A stretch of 64,000 bases of DNA. It comes from Niallia endozanthoxylica (GTDB lineage Bacteria; Bacillota; Bacilli; Bacillales; Cytobacillaceae). The translations under genes and the position numbers were made by a program. Below are positions 27,911 to 36,992 of the stretch, piece by piece (the first letter of the stretch is position 1; every line of letters begins with the position of its first letter). Below the pieces are notes generated by a model. The model ran no database searches and was not told where the DNA came from. It saw only the letters and a list, made by a program, of their open reading frames with translations. Location of the stretch: assembly GCF_008710145.1 (NCBI RefSeq), contig NZ_VYKL01000030.1, positions 1-64,000 on the forward strand, written 5' to 3'.

Positions 27911-28438
27911 CTATCTTTTCTTAATCTCACCGCATGCAATCCGGTCACCAGCGTTGCCGGCAGGCTGGGACATTCCATCATCTTTTTCACTATGAATGAC
28001 AATTGAAAGTCCCTCCTTCGTTAGCAATGAGGTCCGTCCTTCTTTAAAGGTTACCTTGGGAGCCATCAGTTCAGCCTTTGCTGTCCCATCATCCTGGACA
28101 ATGATATTTGGCAAATCACCTGCATGAGCACCTTTTGGATGCATTAATCCATGTTCCTTATCTTCTGGGTTATAATGTTCACCAGCCGATTTGAAATCAG
28201 GTCCCTTGCAAGAGCCTTTATCGTGAATATGTATAGCATGCTCTCCTGGGGGCAGGCCGTTTAAGTCAACATTCACCTTAACGCCGCTTGATTGTTCCTC
28301 CAACTTAACCGTTCCAAGGGAATCACCGGAAGGATTATACATCACAACATCCATCTTTGTAACTTCCTTTTCCATACAGCCCGCTAGAAATAAGACTGAC
28401 AGAAATAAGATTGAAAGCAATAGCCATATTTTCTTCAT
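27911..28438 (-). CDS. sodC: Cu/Zn superoxide dismutase-like lipoprotein
   Basis: A 175-residue lipoprotein (signal [11 protein letters not shown]) with a Cu/Zn SOD domain. Metal-ligand positions appear filled: [18 protein letters not shown] and [10 protein letters not shown], plus the disulphide Cys pair (SCKGP and IACGEI). It would detoxify superoxide outside the membrane. The ATG behind GGAGGAT is preferred over a TTG seven codons earlier. B. subtilis YojM is the counterpart by family, but the location beside alaRT differs. Confidence 0.88.
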   Translation of the reverse strand: MKKIWLLLSILFLSVLFLAGCMEKEVTKMDVVMYNPSGDSLGTVKLEEQSSGVKVNVDLNGLPPGEHAIHIHDKGSCKGPDFKSAGEHYNPEDKEHGLMHPKGAHAGDLPNIIVQDDGTAKAELMAPKVTFKEGRTSLLTKEGLSIVIHSEKDDGMSQPAGNAGDRIACGEIKKR

Positions 28439-28557
28439 AAACAAATAATCCTCCGTCAAGACAATTTGTATCTAGTCTTGACAAATGCAATAGAATTTAA
28501 ACGAAATATAAAAGCTGAAGGTGTCTCTTAGGATGATAAAAAAGAATAGTAAGAAGG

Positions 28558-28764
28558 TTAACTGTTCTTTTCGTGCGATTTTATTTGTAATTTTTCTTCT
28601 AATTCCTTTGCTTTTTTTTCTTCTCGTCTTGACATTTTGATAAAATATTTTACCGTAAAATAAGCTAACAAAGAAATAATAGCAAGTTGAATAAAAGCTG
28701 GAATATACTCTGATTTGTCTTCAGGAAAATATAAAAATAAACCTAGAACATATGAAAAAATCAT
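28558..28764 (-). CDS. Small membrane protein of unknown function
   Basis: A 68-residue protein with two membrane helices (about residues 1-14 and 22-44) and a strongly charged Lys/Glu-rich C-terminus that looks like a short coiled coil. A GGAAAGG site precedes the ATG. I do not recognise the family. Monocistronic by its setting between sodC and a dispersed element. Confidence 0.65.
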   Translation of the reverse strand: MIFSYVLGLFLYFPEDKSEYIPAFIQLAIISLLAYFTVKYFIKMSRREEKKAKELEEKLQIKSHEKNS

Positions 28765-28908
28765 TAGCTACGTTCCTTTCCTATAAGCATTTAATCTTGA
28801 GCCTATTATAACAGTTTTTTTTAAATCCTTCTAATTTTCCGATACTTTATCGTAAAGAACGTATAGCTTATTATTTTGTTTTTCTGCTTATATACGTCAT
28901 AATAAACA

Positions 28909-29102
28909 TATATAAAGTGAAACTTCCATCAGTGGGGGTTTTCTTCATCCTCCACTGATGGTTAGTTGAGGCCCACAGGACGTGGGTCACACAGACGTTG
29001 CCACGAATGGACCTTTACGGGCAGTTGGATCTCCCACCTACCTTCTTTACATCCTCACAATATTGAGGTGGGAGTCTTACTGCCCGTTAAGAGTGAGATA
29101 AA
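28909..29102 (-). mobile_element. Structured TTTAT-flanked element, copy A (IS200/IS605-like, non-autonomous)
   Basis: Read on the minus strand it starts after TTTAT with CTCACTCTTAACGGGC and ends GATGGAAGTTTCAC plus TTTATATA. It holds three hairpins: GGGCAGT/ACTGCCC enclosing CTCCCACCT/AGGTGGGAG, CCCAC/GTGGG, and CCATCAGTGG/CCACTGATGG. It has no terminal inverted repeats and no ORF. It is about 30 bp shorter than copy B (42131-42350), consistent with loss between two CCAC repeats. It fills the gap upstream of kapB. The family assignment is inference. Confidence 0.65.
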
Positions 29103-29127
29103 CAGTTAATTAGGAGGTTTTATCAAG

Positions 29128-29508
29128 TTGGATTCATTAAAAGTAGGCGATACTGTTACCGCCATTTATAAAACAGGCAAATACATAGGAGAAATAACTC
29201 AGATTCGACCTGAACATTATTTAGTAAAGGTTCTTGCAGTAATTAAACATCCCATGCAGGGAGATTTACACCACCCTAAAGATGCAGCTGTACCGTTTTT
29301 CCATGAAAGACGTGCGCTCGCCTTCAGAGAGCAGACAAATGTCCCGAAAAAGATGGTGAAACTCTTTGATGAAGAAGTACCAGATTACGAAGGTTCATTA
29401 AAAGCAGCAGTCAGCCTGCTGAAGGAAGAATTATCAAGAGATTCCTCCGAGTGGGCTCAAGCAAGCTTAAAAAATATGGCCCAATTAGAAAAAGACTATT
29501 TTAAATAA
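29128..29508 (+). CDS. kapB: Kinase-associated protein KapB
   Basis: A 126-residue SH3-like protein with KVGDTVTAIYKTGKYIGE at the start and a helical C-terminus. In B. subtilis KapB lies next to kinB and is required for KinB-dependent phosphorelay entry into sporulation. No kinB is seen here. The start is TTG behind AGGAGG. It converges with kapD. Confidence 0.9.
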   Translation: MDSLKVGDTVTAIYKTGKYIGEITQIRPEHYLVKVLAVIKHPMQGDLHHPKDAAVPFFHERRALAFREQTNVPKKMVKLFDEEVPDYEGSLKAAVSLLKEELSRDSSEWAQASLKNMAQLEKDYFK

Positions 29509-29557
29509 GAACCATAGAAGAGATCCGCCGTTGTCCAGAGCATAACTGGAAATAGAT

Positions 29558-29592
29558 AAAAAGCCAAATCAACATAAGTGATTTGGCTTTTT
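29558..29592. terminator. Bidirectional terminator kapB/kapD
   Basis: AAAAAGCCAAATCA and TGATTTGGCTTTTT arms, seven-base loop, between convergent genes. Confidence 0.93.
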
Positions 29593-30211
29593 ATGCAAAT
29601 TTATTAAATAGCTGTGAAAGGTCGATACGGTCTCCGATTGTAGTCTGCTCCGGATTGTGCAGATATCGCTTATCTTTTTCTACTAATTTAAAAATATGGT
29701 AGGTTGTCAGAGCATCATCTAATGCACGGTGATGTTTACCAACCCCGTCTTTACCATATTCCTGAACCGCCTTCCATAGGCCTGTTTGATTTTGATCGCC
29801 AAAGAATCGTTTATACTCCATGGAGAGATCCATTTCCTTTGCTCGAAACGGAAAGGATAAAGATGCCTGCTCGCAATTCTGCCTGAGTACCTTCATATCC
29901 ATATTTCCCCATGTGACAACTGTATTATTAAACCCTTGGGCTAATGATGTGAACTTATTGATAAGCTCCATAAAGGTGATTCCTTGATCAACCTGATCTT
30001 GTTGGATTTGAAGAAATGATTTACAGCGATTTGATAGGATTGGAAAACGAACGGGTGTTACGAAGGTGGAATATTTCTCTTGAATTTGATTATTAACAAC
30101 CGCAACAACTCCAGCTTCTATAATTTCTGGATAAAACCCTCTTGTTCTTTTCCCTTTTTCCGGCATAGTAAACTCAAAATCAATAAATAAATATTGCTGA
30201 TCTTCTGCCAA
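29591..30211 (-). CDS. kapD: 3'-5' exonuclease-like KapD
   Basis: A DEDD-superfamily exonuclease of 206 residues from the TTG chosen here (AAAGGTGG site upstream); a longer frame to 30283 would add a hydrophobic stretch without a start signal. Catalytic motifs are FIDFEFT (Exo I), TWGNMD (Exo II) and HRALDDA (Exo III). KapD inhibits the KinA pathway to sporulation in B. subtilis when overproduced. Neighbour kapB converges on it. Confidence 0.88.
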   Translation of the reverse strand: MAEDQQYLFIDFEFTMPEKGKRTRGFYPEIIEAGVVAVVNNQIQEKYSTFVTPVRFPILSNRCKSFLQIQQDQVDQGITFMELINKFTSLAQGFNNTVVTWGNMDMKVLRQNCEQASLSFPFRAKEMDLSMEYKRFFGDQNQTGLWKAVQEYGKDGVGKHHRALDDALTTYHIFKLVEKDKRYLHNPEQTTIGDRIDLSQLFNKFA

Positions 30212-30367
30212 CCTTCCACCACCTTTATCTCTCAAAATAGAGTTACAAAGTATTAGATTCCCTGCTACAATAAGTAAAATCAATTTATTCTCTTATTATA
30301 TCATAAATAAGCCCAATTTTTCATATTTCTATCCACTTATTCTGCCAAATAGTGGCAAGAAGGAAAC

Positions 30368-30404
30368 AAAAAAAGACTGACCTTTTTAATAAAGAAGTCA
30401 GTCC
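30368..30404 (-). terminator. Terminator after the hotdog thioesterase gene
   Basis: GACTGAC/GTCAGTC stem followed by T7 on the minus strand. Confidence 0.85.
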
Positions 30405-30416
30405 GTATTCCAGGAT

Positions 30417-30803
30417 TTATTTTTTTATTTTAATGATTGCAAGTGTACAACGGGAAATACAGATTAATTGATCCTGTTCATCTTTTATTTTGACTTCCCA
30501 AATCATCGTTGCTTTTCCTCTATGAATGACCTCACCGACAGCAGTCACCATTCCGTCCTTTTTCCCTTTGATATGATTAGCATTGATTTCAAGTCCTACG
30601 ACCGCCTCATTTTCTTTATCGACTAATTCATAACCTCCTGCACTTGCCACTGTTTCTGCAAGAGCTACACTTGCACCACCATGTAGAAGACCGAATGGCT
30701 GACATGTTCGATCGTCAACCGGCATAGTCGCTGTTACTCTGCCTTTTTCTATTTTTATTACTTCAATACCGAGTGAATGAAGCAGTGTTTTCTTTAGATC
30801 CAT
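30417..30803 (-). CDS. yuxO: PaaI-type hotdog thioesterase (YuxO-like)
   Basis: A 128-residue hotdog-fold thioesterase. The signature QPFGLLHGGASVALAETVAS carries the HGG motif and the catalytic Glu of the PaaI/MenI group. It hydrolyses acyl- or aryl-CoA; a role as DHNA-CoA thioesterase in menaquinone synthesis is possible but not shown. Monocistronic. Confidence 0.85.
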   Translation of the reverse strand: MDLKKTLLHSLGIEVIKIEKGRVTATMPVDDRTCQPFGLLHGGASVALAETVASAGGYELVDKENEAVVGLEINANHIKGKKDGMVTAVGEVIHRGKATMIWEVKIKDEQDQLICISRCTLAIIKIKK

Positions 30804-30934
30804 ATATAATTCCCCTTTATCGCCTATATATGTATTACTATCATCATCATCATATTACTATGTATACCACAATTTTATCATATAAAATTTCTCTATTATA
30901 ACATAATGATTGTGTATCTACTGTAAAAAAATGA

Positions 30935-30966
30935 AAAGAGGCTGAATACATAAATTCAACCTCTTA
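30935..30966 (-). terminator. Terminator of the PY-rich protein gene
   Basis: AAGAGG-TGAAT and ATTCA-CCTCTT arms with T residues following on the minus strand. Confidence 0.8.
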
Positions 30967-30975
30967 ATAGGCTAT

Positions 30976-31170
30976 TTAAAAGGGAGTTCCAAAATAAGGC
31001 GGATATGCTTGATATGGCGGATATACTGGATATGGCGGTGGATAGAATGGATATGGACGCGGACGTGGGTAAGATAACGCTCCCCCTAGAAAGCCGCCTA
31101 ATAATCCACCAACAAACGGTGCAGCAAACCATATTCTTTGATCTTGTTGAGGGCCTCTGTATCCGTACAC
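30976..31170 (-). CDS. Small Gly- and Pro/Tyr-rich protein
   Basis: A 64-residue protein. The middle segment FVGGLLGGFLGGAL is a glycine-zipper-like hydrophobic patch, and residues 34-64 are repeats of Pro-Tyr (PYPFYPP, PYPVYPP). An AGGAGG site serves the GTG start. Similar short proteins in Bacillaceae are associated with spore or cell surfaces, but I cannot name this one. Confidence 0.65.
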   Translation of the reverse strand: MYGYRGPQQDQRIWFAAPFVGGLLGGFLGGALSYPRPRPYPFYPPPYPVYPPYQAYPPYFGTPF

Positions 31171-31289
31171 TCGGTTTACCTCCTTTTTTATCTTGCTTAC
31201 TTTATTTCATATGCAAGCAGCAACTGTTTGGAATAGGCAGTCGACCAACTTATCCCAAAAAGTTTCCCTCAGGCTGGTTTCTGTTACAA

Positions 31290-31395
31290 AGAATCAAATT
31301 CGCTCCATCGAATTTGCGCCGGAATTTTTATCGAGCTTGCTCGATAAATTTCCCTTAAAAAATTCGTGGCATCCGCCGAAGGCTTAACTTCATTC
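31290..31395. repeat. Structured dispersed repeat (TATCGAGC palindrome), copy 1
   Basis: Contains three nested or serial hairpins: AAATTCG/CGAATTT, TTTATCGAGC/GCTCGATAAA and a CCGCCGAAGG stem. The same modules appear inverted at 59391-59496. It merges directly into the 97-bp repeat that follows. Confidence 0.75.
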
Positions 31396-31484
31396 AGCCA
31401 GGGTTTGACACCCCACTTAATCAGACAGCCTTTTTTCATTTATCCCTTAACTTTAGAAGTGGAGGACTCCTGCTGAATGAAGTT
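31389..31484. repeat. MITE-like 97-bp repeat, copy 2
   Basis: CTTCATTCAGC at the left and GCTGAATGAAG at the right form terminal inverted repeats. The interior shares CCCTTAACTTTAGAAGTGGA with copy 1. Confidence 0.75.
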
Positions 31485-31566
31485 ATCCATTTTTCTTGAC
31501 TACGCTTTATATAAGACTGATATATTGATAGTATCAAATAGCATTTTACCTCGGGGGCCGTTACTA

Positions 31567-31827
31567 ATGAAATCCATGTTGCGAAAAATATTTCAAAAAA
31601 AGAAAAAGTTTAACATCGAGTTTTGTGAAAGGAATTTAGACCAATTTTTGGAAGAAGAGTCATTTGCATTATTTCAGGCATTTTTCAATAAAAACCAAGT
31701 TACGGTAAAAGAATATTCATGCTTAAGTCAGTGTGAATTATGCCAGGAAAGTCCATATGCAAAAGTAAATGGAGAAATGATAAAAGCAGAAAATTCGAAA
31801 GAACTTATTAGTAAACTAAAAGAATAG
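31567..31827 (+). CDS. DUF1450 (YuzB-family) protein
   Basis: An 86-residue protein with FCERNL at the start and CLSQCELC toward the C-terminus, the four-Cys layout of the YuzB family (a smaller family member lies at 39640). Cys spacing suggests a metal or Fe-S site. The chosen ATG follows GGGGG; the 30 codons upstream belong to the preceding repeat. It ends at a hairpin repeat. Confidence 0.75.
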   Translation: MKSMLRKIFQKKKKFNIEFCERNLDQFLEEESFALFQAFFNKNQVTVKEYSCLSQCELCQESPYAKVNGEMIKAENSKELISKLKE

Positions 31828-31842
31828 GTGAATTAAAGGAAA

Positions 31843-31897
31843 GGGTGTCAAGCACCGTAAAAATACCTTATTTGTCTTTTTACGGTGCCTGACACCT
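31843..31897. repeat. GTGTCAGGCACC hairpin repeat, copy 2
   Basis: GGTGTCAAGCACC and GGTGCCTGACACC arms, with TACGG/CCGTA pairs inside. It separates the convergent DUF1450 gene and pepA. Confidence 0.88.
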
Positions 31898-31913
31898 AAC
31901 TGACTAATTCTCT

Positions 31914-33422
31914 TTATTTCTCTGGCTTTTCGAAACGTTCAACAATCAAAGCCAAGGTTCGGGACATCACTCCGGTTGCCCCTGAAGGTCCAAGACAACT
32001 TGTTTTATTTGTCGTTGCTGTTCCTGCAATATCTAGATGAACCCAAGGCGTATCTTCGGCAAATTCGCCGATGAAAGCACCGCCCATAATAGCATGTCCT
32101 TCGCTTCCGGGCGAGTTGTTTAAATCAGCAATTTTACTGTTTCGCACTCGTTTTTTATGGCTCTCAAAAATCGGCAGGCGCCAAATCGGTTCACTAGCTT
32201 CACAGGAAGCCTCCAACACTTGTTCAAACCATGATTCATTATTGGTAAGAGCACCTGTTGTATCCGTACCAAGCGCCGTGATGACACCGCCGGTTAAGGT
32301 TGCGACATCAACTAAATAGTTAGCACCATGGTGCTTAGCATAGGTCATTGCATCGGCAAGCACTAGGCGTCCTTCTGCATCCGTATTTAATACTTCAATC
32401 GTTTTACCGCTCATAGAGGTAATCACATCGTCCGGCTTTAACGCCTTACCGTTAATCATATTATCAGTTGATGGAATGACTGCCACAACATTTTGCTCCG
32501 GCTTTAACTCACCGATAATTTCCATCGCCCCAAAAACTGCCGCTGCACCTCCCATATCTGTTTTCATCCCGACAATTCCGGCTTTGGTCTTAATTGAATA
32601 TCCTCCGGTGTCAAAGGTGATTCCTTTTCCTACCAATCCTATGACATCCTTCCATTCTTCTTTCCCCTGATATTTCAATACAATCATTTTCGGAGGCTCA
32701 TCTGACCCTTGATTAACGGCTAATAACGCTCCCATGCCAAGCTTTAACATATCCTCTTTTTCTAATATCTCAACTTCAAAATCATATTTAATAGCTAATG
32801 CCTGTGCGTGCTTGGCAAGATCTGATGCGGTTAATAAATTTCCAGGAGTATTAACAAGCGTCCGTGCTGAGTTTGTTCCTTTTCCATAAACATACCCAAC
32901 CGTCAGAGCAGCTTTGATATCTTCTTCATCCACACTTTCTGAATACACAGTTATACTGTCCAGTGCCTTTTCCGGTTCATTAGATTTTTGTTTGTAGCCT
33001 TCAAATTGATAGGTAGATAACATAAATGCTTCACTTAATGCGTGTGCAGCATCTAATGCATCTACCCCTTCAGAGATAAATGAATCTAGATAAACAGCGG
33101 TTTCCCCCCGCTTATCCTCCTTAATGTTTTTAAAAACAGAACCAAAAGCTTCCCGAGCCTTTTCAAAAGAAAATTCCTTTTCTTTTCCTAAACCAACAAA
33201 ATACATACGTTTTGCTGCCAATCTGCCAAACGTATGTATTTTAGATATTTTTCTTTCTCTTGCGCTAATATCACCGCTTTTCACCAATTCAGTCAGTTCA
33301 CCTGAGAAAGCTTCATCGACAACTGTAAGACTTCCGGCAAACTTCAAAGGCTGATCGAATAAACCAATAATCAGGCTTTCATGTGCTTTTAAAAACGGCT
33401 TTTCTTTTTGAACAGTAAACAT
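31914..33422 (-). CDS. pepA: Cytosol (leucyl) aminopeptidase, M17
   Basis: A 502-residue M17 metallopeptidase. The C-terminal catalytic domain shows [22 protein letters not shown], and [13 protein letters not shown] with the metal ligands and bicarbonate-site Arg. It forms hexamers that remove N-terminal residues from peptides. The start is set by AAGGAGGAGG; the frame extends 23 codons further upstream without support. Orthologue by position of B. subtilis YuiE. Confidence 0.95.
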   Translation of the reverse strand: MFTVQKEKPFLKAHESLIIGLFDQPLKFAGSLTVVDEAFSGELTELVKSGDISARERKISKIHTFGRLAAKRMYFVGLGKEKEFSFEKAREAFGSVFKNIKEDKRGETAVYLDSFISEGVDALDAAHALSEAFMLSTYQFEGYKQKSNEPEKALDSITVYSESVDEEDIKAALTVGYVYGKGTNSARTLVNTPGNLLTASDLAKHAQALAIKYDFEVEILEKEDMLKLGMGALLAVNQGSDEPPKMIVLKYQGKEEWKDVIGLVGKGITFDTGGYSIKTKAGIVGMKTDMGGAAAVFGAMEIIGELKPEQNVVAVIPSTDNMINGKALKPDDVITSMSGKTIEVLNTDAEGRLVLADAMTYAKHHGANYLVDVATLTGGVITALGTDTTGALTNNESWFEQVLEASCEASEPIWRLPIFESHKKRVRNSKIADLNNSPGSEGHAIMGGAFIGEFAEDTPWVHLDIAGTATTNKTSCLGPSGATGVMSRTLALIVERFEKPEK

Positions 33423-33584
33423 TCTAAACCTCCTCCTTAAGTTAATATTATTATTATATCCTAAGGCGGAAATATTTTCCGGCTTAAACATTGCCGTAGA
33501 AAACTATAAATGATAAAGCATATTTGTTAAAATGAAGAATACAATAGAGCACTTCTTATTCTACTTAAAGGAAGGTCTGCATGC

Positions 33585-34064
33585 ATGAGTTTGTTTGAAA
33601 ATTTTCCACTTTGGGCCTCATTAGCTGCGATTTTTTTCGCCCAATTTATTAAAGTACCTATTCAGTTTATCGCAACGAAAAAGTTTGATTGGTCATTATT
33701 GACGAGTACCGGCGGGATGCCAAGTTCCCATTCGGCTGCCGTCACTGCGCTCTCTACCGGAGTAGCTCTTGAATCAGGCTTAGATTCACCAATATTTGCT
33801 GTTTCTGCTGTATTTGCGATTGTTACCATGTTTGACGCATCTGGTGTCCGAAGGCAAGCTGGTAAACATGCGACTGTCCTTAATCAGCTCGTTGCTGAGT
33901 TTAGTAAATTAGTTGAAGATGCTAAAACATGGCAAGATAAGCCAGAGCAAGAAAAAAGAAAAGAATTAAAGGAATTACTTGGCCACGAACCAATCGAAGT
34001 ATTTTTCGGCGGTCTGACAGGCATTCTTCTCACTTTAGCATTACACTATTTTTTCCATTTATAA
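33585..34064 (+). CDS. yuiD: Divergent PAP2-family membrane protein YuiD
   Basis: A 159-residue membrane protein of the DUF212 (divergent PAP2) family. GGMPSSHSAAVTAL carries the SxxH phosphatase-like motif and MFDASGVRRQAGKHA the second motif. Three to four helices. Possibly an acid phosphatase on lipid or isoprenoid phosphates; activity is not established. Confidence 0.88.
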   Translation: MSLFENFPLWASLAAIFFAQFIKVPIQFIATKKFDWSLLTSTGGMPSSHSAAVTALSTGVALESGLDSPIFAVSAVFAIVTMFDASGVRRQAGKHATVLNQLVAEFSKLVEDAKTWQDKPEQEKRKELKELLGHEPIEVFFGGLTGILLTLALHYFFHL

Positions 34065-34086
34065 TGTGAAACTAATGGAAATAAAG

Positions 34087-34151
34087 AAGGTGTCAGACAC
34101 CACAAATGGACAATATCAATTACGTTGTCTTTTTGTGGTGCCTGACACCTA
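34087..34151. repeat. GTGTCAGGCACC hairpin repeat, copy 3
   Basis: AAGGTGTCAGACACCACAAA and the matching right arm pair except at one position. It lies between the convergent yuiD and yuiC genes. Confidence 0.9.
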
Positions 34152-34862
34152 ATTTTGTTCGGATTTTATATATTGTTGACGGAATACTTGCATGGCTTTG
34201 TCTTCATTTAGCAGCTGCAAATCGGTTTCTGTTAATGTTCCATCGCCCATTTCAATGACATACACATCAATCTCTTTCTTACCCCAATTGTTATATACAT
34301 CATCTACTGTTTCGTAATAAAGATCGACCCGATTCCCTTTAATGGCCCCACCTTTATCGGCCACAACGCCATATCCGTACCCAGGAATAAACAAAATAGT
34401 CCCGATTGGAAAAATATTCAAATCTGCTGCTACTGTTGAAAACAAATCTCTTTTTACCATTACACCGGAATACGTAATCCCGTATTCTGGGTGATTTGGA
34501 TCTTTCCCTGTAGATTCATATCCCGCTGTATAACCGGTTGCAACCACTTTCTTAATGGGATATTTCGACCAATCGAAAGCGTCCTCGAGTGCAGGAGTTT
34601 TGGTTACCGCTGCTTCAGTTAGTCCAGCGTTTTCCTTTGCAGCTGTATTTACTACTTGTGTTTTCGATTGGAACCCTGCTCCAAGTGACATGAGTGAATG
34701 AGATAAATAAAACCGATCTGAATTCTCATTTATTTTTTCGCTAATACTAGAAACGAGAGATTTCACCTCCACCCCAGTAATGGAGTGGAATGTTGTTGAC
34801 AGAGCAGCCAAAAATAAAATCATCATCATTAAACGGGTGGTTACCACCTTTAAACTATTCAT
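34149..34862 (-). CDS. yuiC: 3D-domain cell-wall protein YuiC
   Basis: A 237-residue secreted protein with an N-terminal membrane anchor (residues 8-28) and a C-terminal 3D/RlpA-like double-psi barrel. The three catalytic-type Asp residues are in [22 protein letters not shown]. Stationary-phase survival (Sps/Rpf-type) proteins of this family are lytic transglycosylases acting on peptidoglycan. Start follows GGGAGG-like sequence. Confidence 0.88.
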   Translation of the reverse strand: MNSLKVVTTRLMMMILFLAALSTTFHSITGVEVKSLVSSISEKINENSDRFYLSHSLMSLGAGFQSKTQVVNTAAKENAGLTEAAVTKTPALEDAFDWSKYPIKKVVATGYTAGYESTGKDPNHPEYGITYSGVMVKRDLFSTVAADLNIFPIGTILFIPGYGYGVVADKGGAIKGNRVDLYYETVDDVYNNWGKKEIDVYVIEMGDGTLTETDLQLLNEDKAMQVFRQQYIKSEQN

Positions 34863-34946
34863 GTTAATTTCATTCCTCCCAAAACTATTCTTTTCCTACG
34901 GGGAATGAAATTATTCATGAATATGAAAAAGATACGATATATGGAA

Positions 34947-35112
34947 AAGTGGAACGTCTACTAAAAATCGCCACGTCCTGTGGCGAACGTAGACGTCAGC
35001 ACATCCTGTGCAAGTCCGACCAGCATAAGACGCGCCTGAATAGAAGGCGTTCTTTGCCTTCAATTCGGACATGGCTTATGACTCGAGGGGCTAGGCGCTG
35101 GAGCTGGACAGA
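34947..35112. repeat. Dispersed GCGCC/GGCGC repeat, mosaic copy 2
   Basis: The right end (CTCGAGGGGCTAGGCGCTGG) matches copy 1. The left module, with GCCACGTCCTGTGGCG, is the reverse complement of a module in copy 3 (53218-53430), so the repeat is assembled from blocks in different orientations. Confidence 0.75.
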
Positions 35113-35113
35113 C

Positions 35114-35138
35114 AAAAAAACCTCCGCATCTGCGAAGG
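35114..35138 (-). terminator. Terminator after yuiB
   Basis: CCTTCGCA/TGCGGAGG stem followed by T7 on the minus strand. Confidence 0.85.
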
Positions 35139-35144
35139 CAATTG

Positions 35145-35468
35145 TTAAAACATCTGATACCCTCTTTTACGGAGAGCTTTAATACTGACCCCAGCAACAA
35201 GTGCGCCGCCCCAGCCGCAAGCCAAAATCAATATATCTGCTAAAGCTAAATTAGCCATACGTGAAAATAAATCGGAAAAAGATTCTTGGCTGTTTGTAAA
35301 ATATTCTATAAACCGGACTTGGTCTACAATAAAAATAGAAATAATTGGATAAATAATAGCCATAATCCAAGACATTCTTAATAACATATTGAGAATAAAA
35401 CCGATTCCAAAAAATAATACAAAAAAAAGCAACATTGATATGATAAGTACAACAATATTCATCTGCAT
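35145..35468 (-). CDS. yuiB: Membrane protein YuiB
   Basis: A 107-residue protein with three membrane segments (about residues 4-28, 33-50 and 76-95). The Gly/Ala-rich third helix is preceded by a loop with conserved-looking acidic residues. It matches B. subtilis YuiB in length and neighbourhood. Function is unknown. GGGAGGAG precedes the start. Confidence 0.8.
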   Translation of the reverse strand: MQMNIVVLIISMLLFFVLFFGIGFILNMLLRMSWIMAIIYPIISIFIVDQVRFIEYFTNSQESFSDLFSRMANLALADILILACGWGGALVAGVSIKALRKRGYQMF

Positions 35469-35567
35469 GTTTCGTTCTTCTCCTCCCTGTACTATCCATT
35501 TTAAGTTTACTGAATGTAAAAAGAAGCGTCAATTTTATAACAATATACTTTTTCCACTTTAACAAAA

Positions 35568-35597
35568 ATAAACAGGACAAATTTTGTCCTGTTTATT
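35568..35597. terminator. Terminator after yumB
   Basis: AATAAACAGGAC and GTCCTGTTTATT arms around a five-base loop at the yumB stop. Confidence 0.88.
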
Positions 35598-36813
35598 AAC
35601 TAAATAAATTTAATTTCCCTTTTTTAAATACAAGCGAAGCCCCGCCCATCATATATAAAGCCCGATTATCAATCACTTTTTTCATAAAAAGAGCTCTAGA
35701 GCCAACTACTTTCTTTCCATACACAATTCCAATGGCGTCATTTTCTCCTAACGAACACACACTGCCTCTAATATTCGGAACAAATGCCTCCAAATCAGAT
35801 TTCTTACGGATAAGCTTAGTTAAATTTGCTGCGCAGGTGACTCCTTGCTGCATCGCAATTTGTGCAGTTGGCGGATAATGACTGTTATCTGTTTTATTTA
35901 CAACAATTGAACAATCACCGATGATGAATACATTATCCTTTCCAGGTGCCCGCAGGTCAGGTTGTACAATGACACGTCCTTTATTTGCTTCAAATCCAGA
36001 GCGGTCGATGACAGAATTTCCGCGTACACCTGCTGACCAAATAATAGTTTTCGCTTTAATTTCCTCTTCTTCTTCACCTGACTGGACAATAACGGCGCCT
36101 TGTTTACATTCCTTAATCCTCGTACCCAGTTTGAATTGGACGCCTCTTCCTTCTAAATAGGCCATTGCATACTTCACAAGATCAGAATCAAAGCCTGCTA
36201 AAGGTGAATCGGCTGCCTCAACACAAATGATTTTTACTTGATTTTCTTCAATATCATAATCACGACAAAGCTTCGGAATTCGGTCAGTAATTTCACCTAG
36301 AAATTCCATACCGGTAAAACCTGCACCGCCGACAACTATCGTTAATTTATCATCAGACTTTTCGCCTTCTGTATGATACGTAGCAAATTGATACTCGATA
36401 TGGTTACGAATCTTTCGTGCCGCATTTACGCTGACTATTGCAAAAGAATTTTCTTTTAATCCTTTAATGCCAAATGTTTCAGACTCTCCGCCCAATGCAA
36501 TAACTAGATAATCATAGGATAGTTCATCATTTTCTAATATGACTTTATTCTTATCCGTGTTTATTTCAACAACCGTTCCCTGGATAAACTTTACTTTATT
36601 TCGGTCAATTAAGTTATTTATATTAAAGCGGACTCTGTCATGATGCAGTGTACCGGCTGCAGCATGATGAAGCCAGGTTGTTTCATAATGATAATCATGT
36701 TTGTTCACCAATACAATCTCAGCCTCATTCACACTAATCGTTTTTTGCAGACGTGTGAGCGTCATCAAACCTGCATAACCGGCACCCAAAATAACGATTT
36801 TTGGCTTAAGCAA
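35596..36813 (-). CDS. yumB: Type II NADH dehydrogenase-like protein YumB
   Basis: A 405-residue FAD flavoprotein with two dinucleotide-binding folds: VILGAGYAGL (FAD) near the start and VVGGAGFTGME (NADH) near residue 155, plus the C-terminal FIIGDCSI FAD site and amphipathic membrane-binding end. NDH-2 enzymes oxidise NADH and reduce menaquinone. The TTG start has AAAGGGG eight bases upstream; ATG codons further upstream overlap or precede that site. Confidence 0.9.
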   Translation of the reverse strand: MLKPKIVILGAGYAGLMTLTRLQKTISVNEAEIVLVNKHDYHYETTWLHHAAAGTLHHDRVRFNINNLIDRNKVKFIQGTVVEINTDKNKVILENDELSYDYLVIALGGESETFGIKGLKENSFAIVSVNAARKIRNHIEYQFATYHTEGEKSDDKLTIVVGGAGFTGMEFLGEITDRIPKLCRDYDIEENQVKIICVEAADSPLAGFDSDLVKYAMAYLEGRGVQFKLGTRIKECKQGAVIVQSGEEEEEIKAKTIIWSAGVRGNSVIDRSGFEANKGRVIVQPDLRAPGKDNVFIIGDCSIVVNKTDNSHYPPTAQIAMQQGVTCAANLTKLIRKKSDLEAFVPNIRGSVCSLGENDAIGIVYGKKVVGSRALFMKKVIDNRALYMMGGASLVFKKGKLNLFS

Positions 36814-36837
36814 AATGATCATCCCCTTTAAATTAGT

Positions 36838-36992
36838 TTGCCCCACCTTAACAATCAGTAAGACCCCCACCTCAAGATTTAAAAATAAAACAGATGTTAG
36901 GCGGGGGACAACTCCCCATAAAGGTCCGACAAGTTCGACTAATCATCAGTGAAATAAAGCCTCCACTGACCGAAGTCTCCTTTGCCGAAAAA
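36838..36992 (+). mobile_element. Structured element, diverged copy C
   Basis: Shares CAGTAAGAC, CCCACCTCAAGAT, AAAGGTCC and CATCAGTG in the same order as copy B (42131-42350) but lacks the TTTAT flank. The stem that reads CTCCCACCT/AGGTGGGAG in copies A and B reads CCCCCACCT/AGGCGGGGG here, so pairing is kept with changed bases. The gap 36814-37280 otherwise holds AT-rich DNA and the yumC promoter region. Confidence 0.55.
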
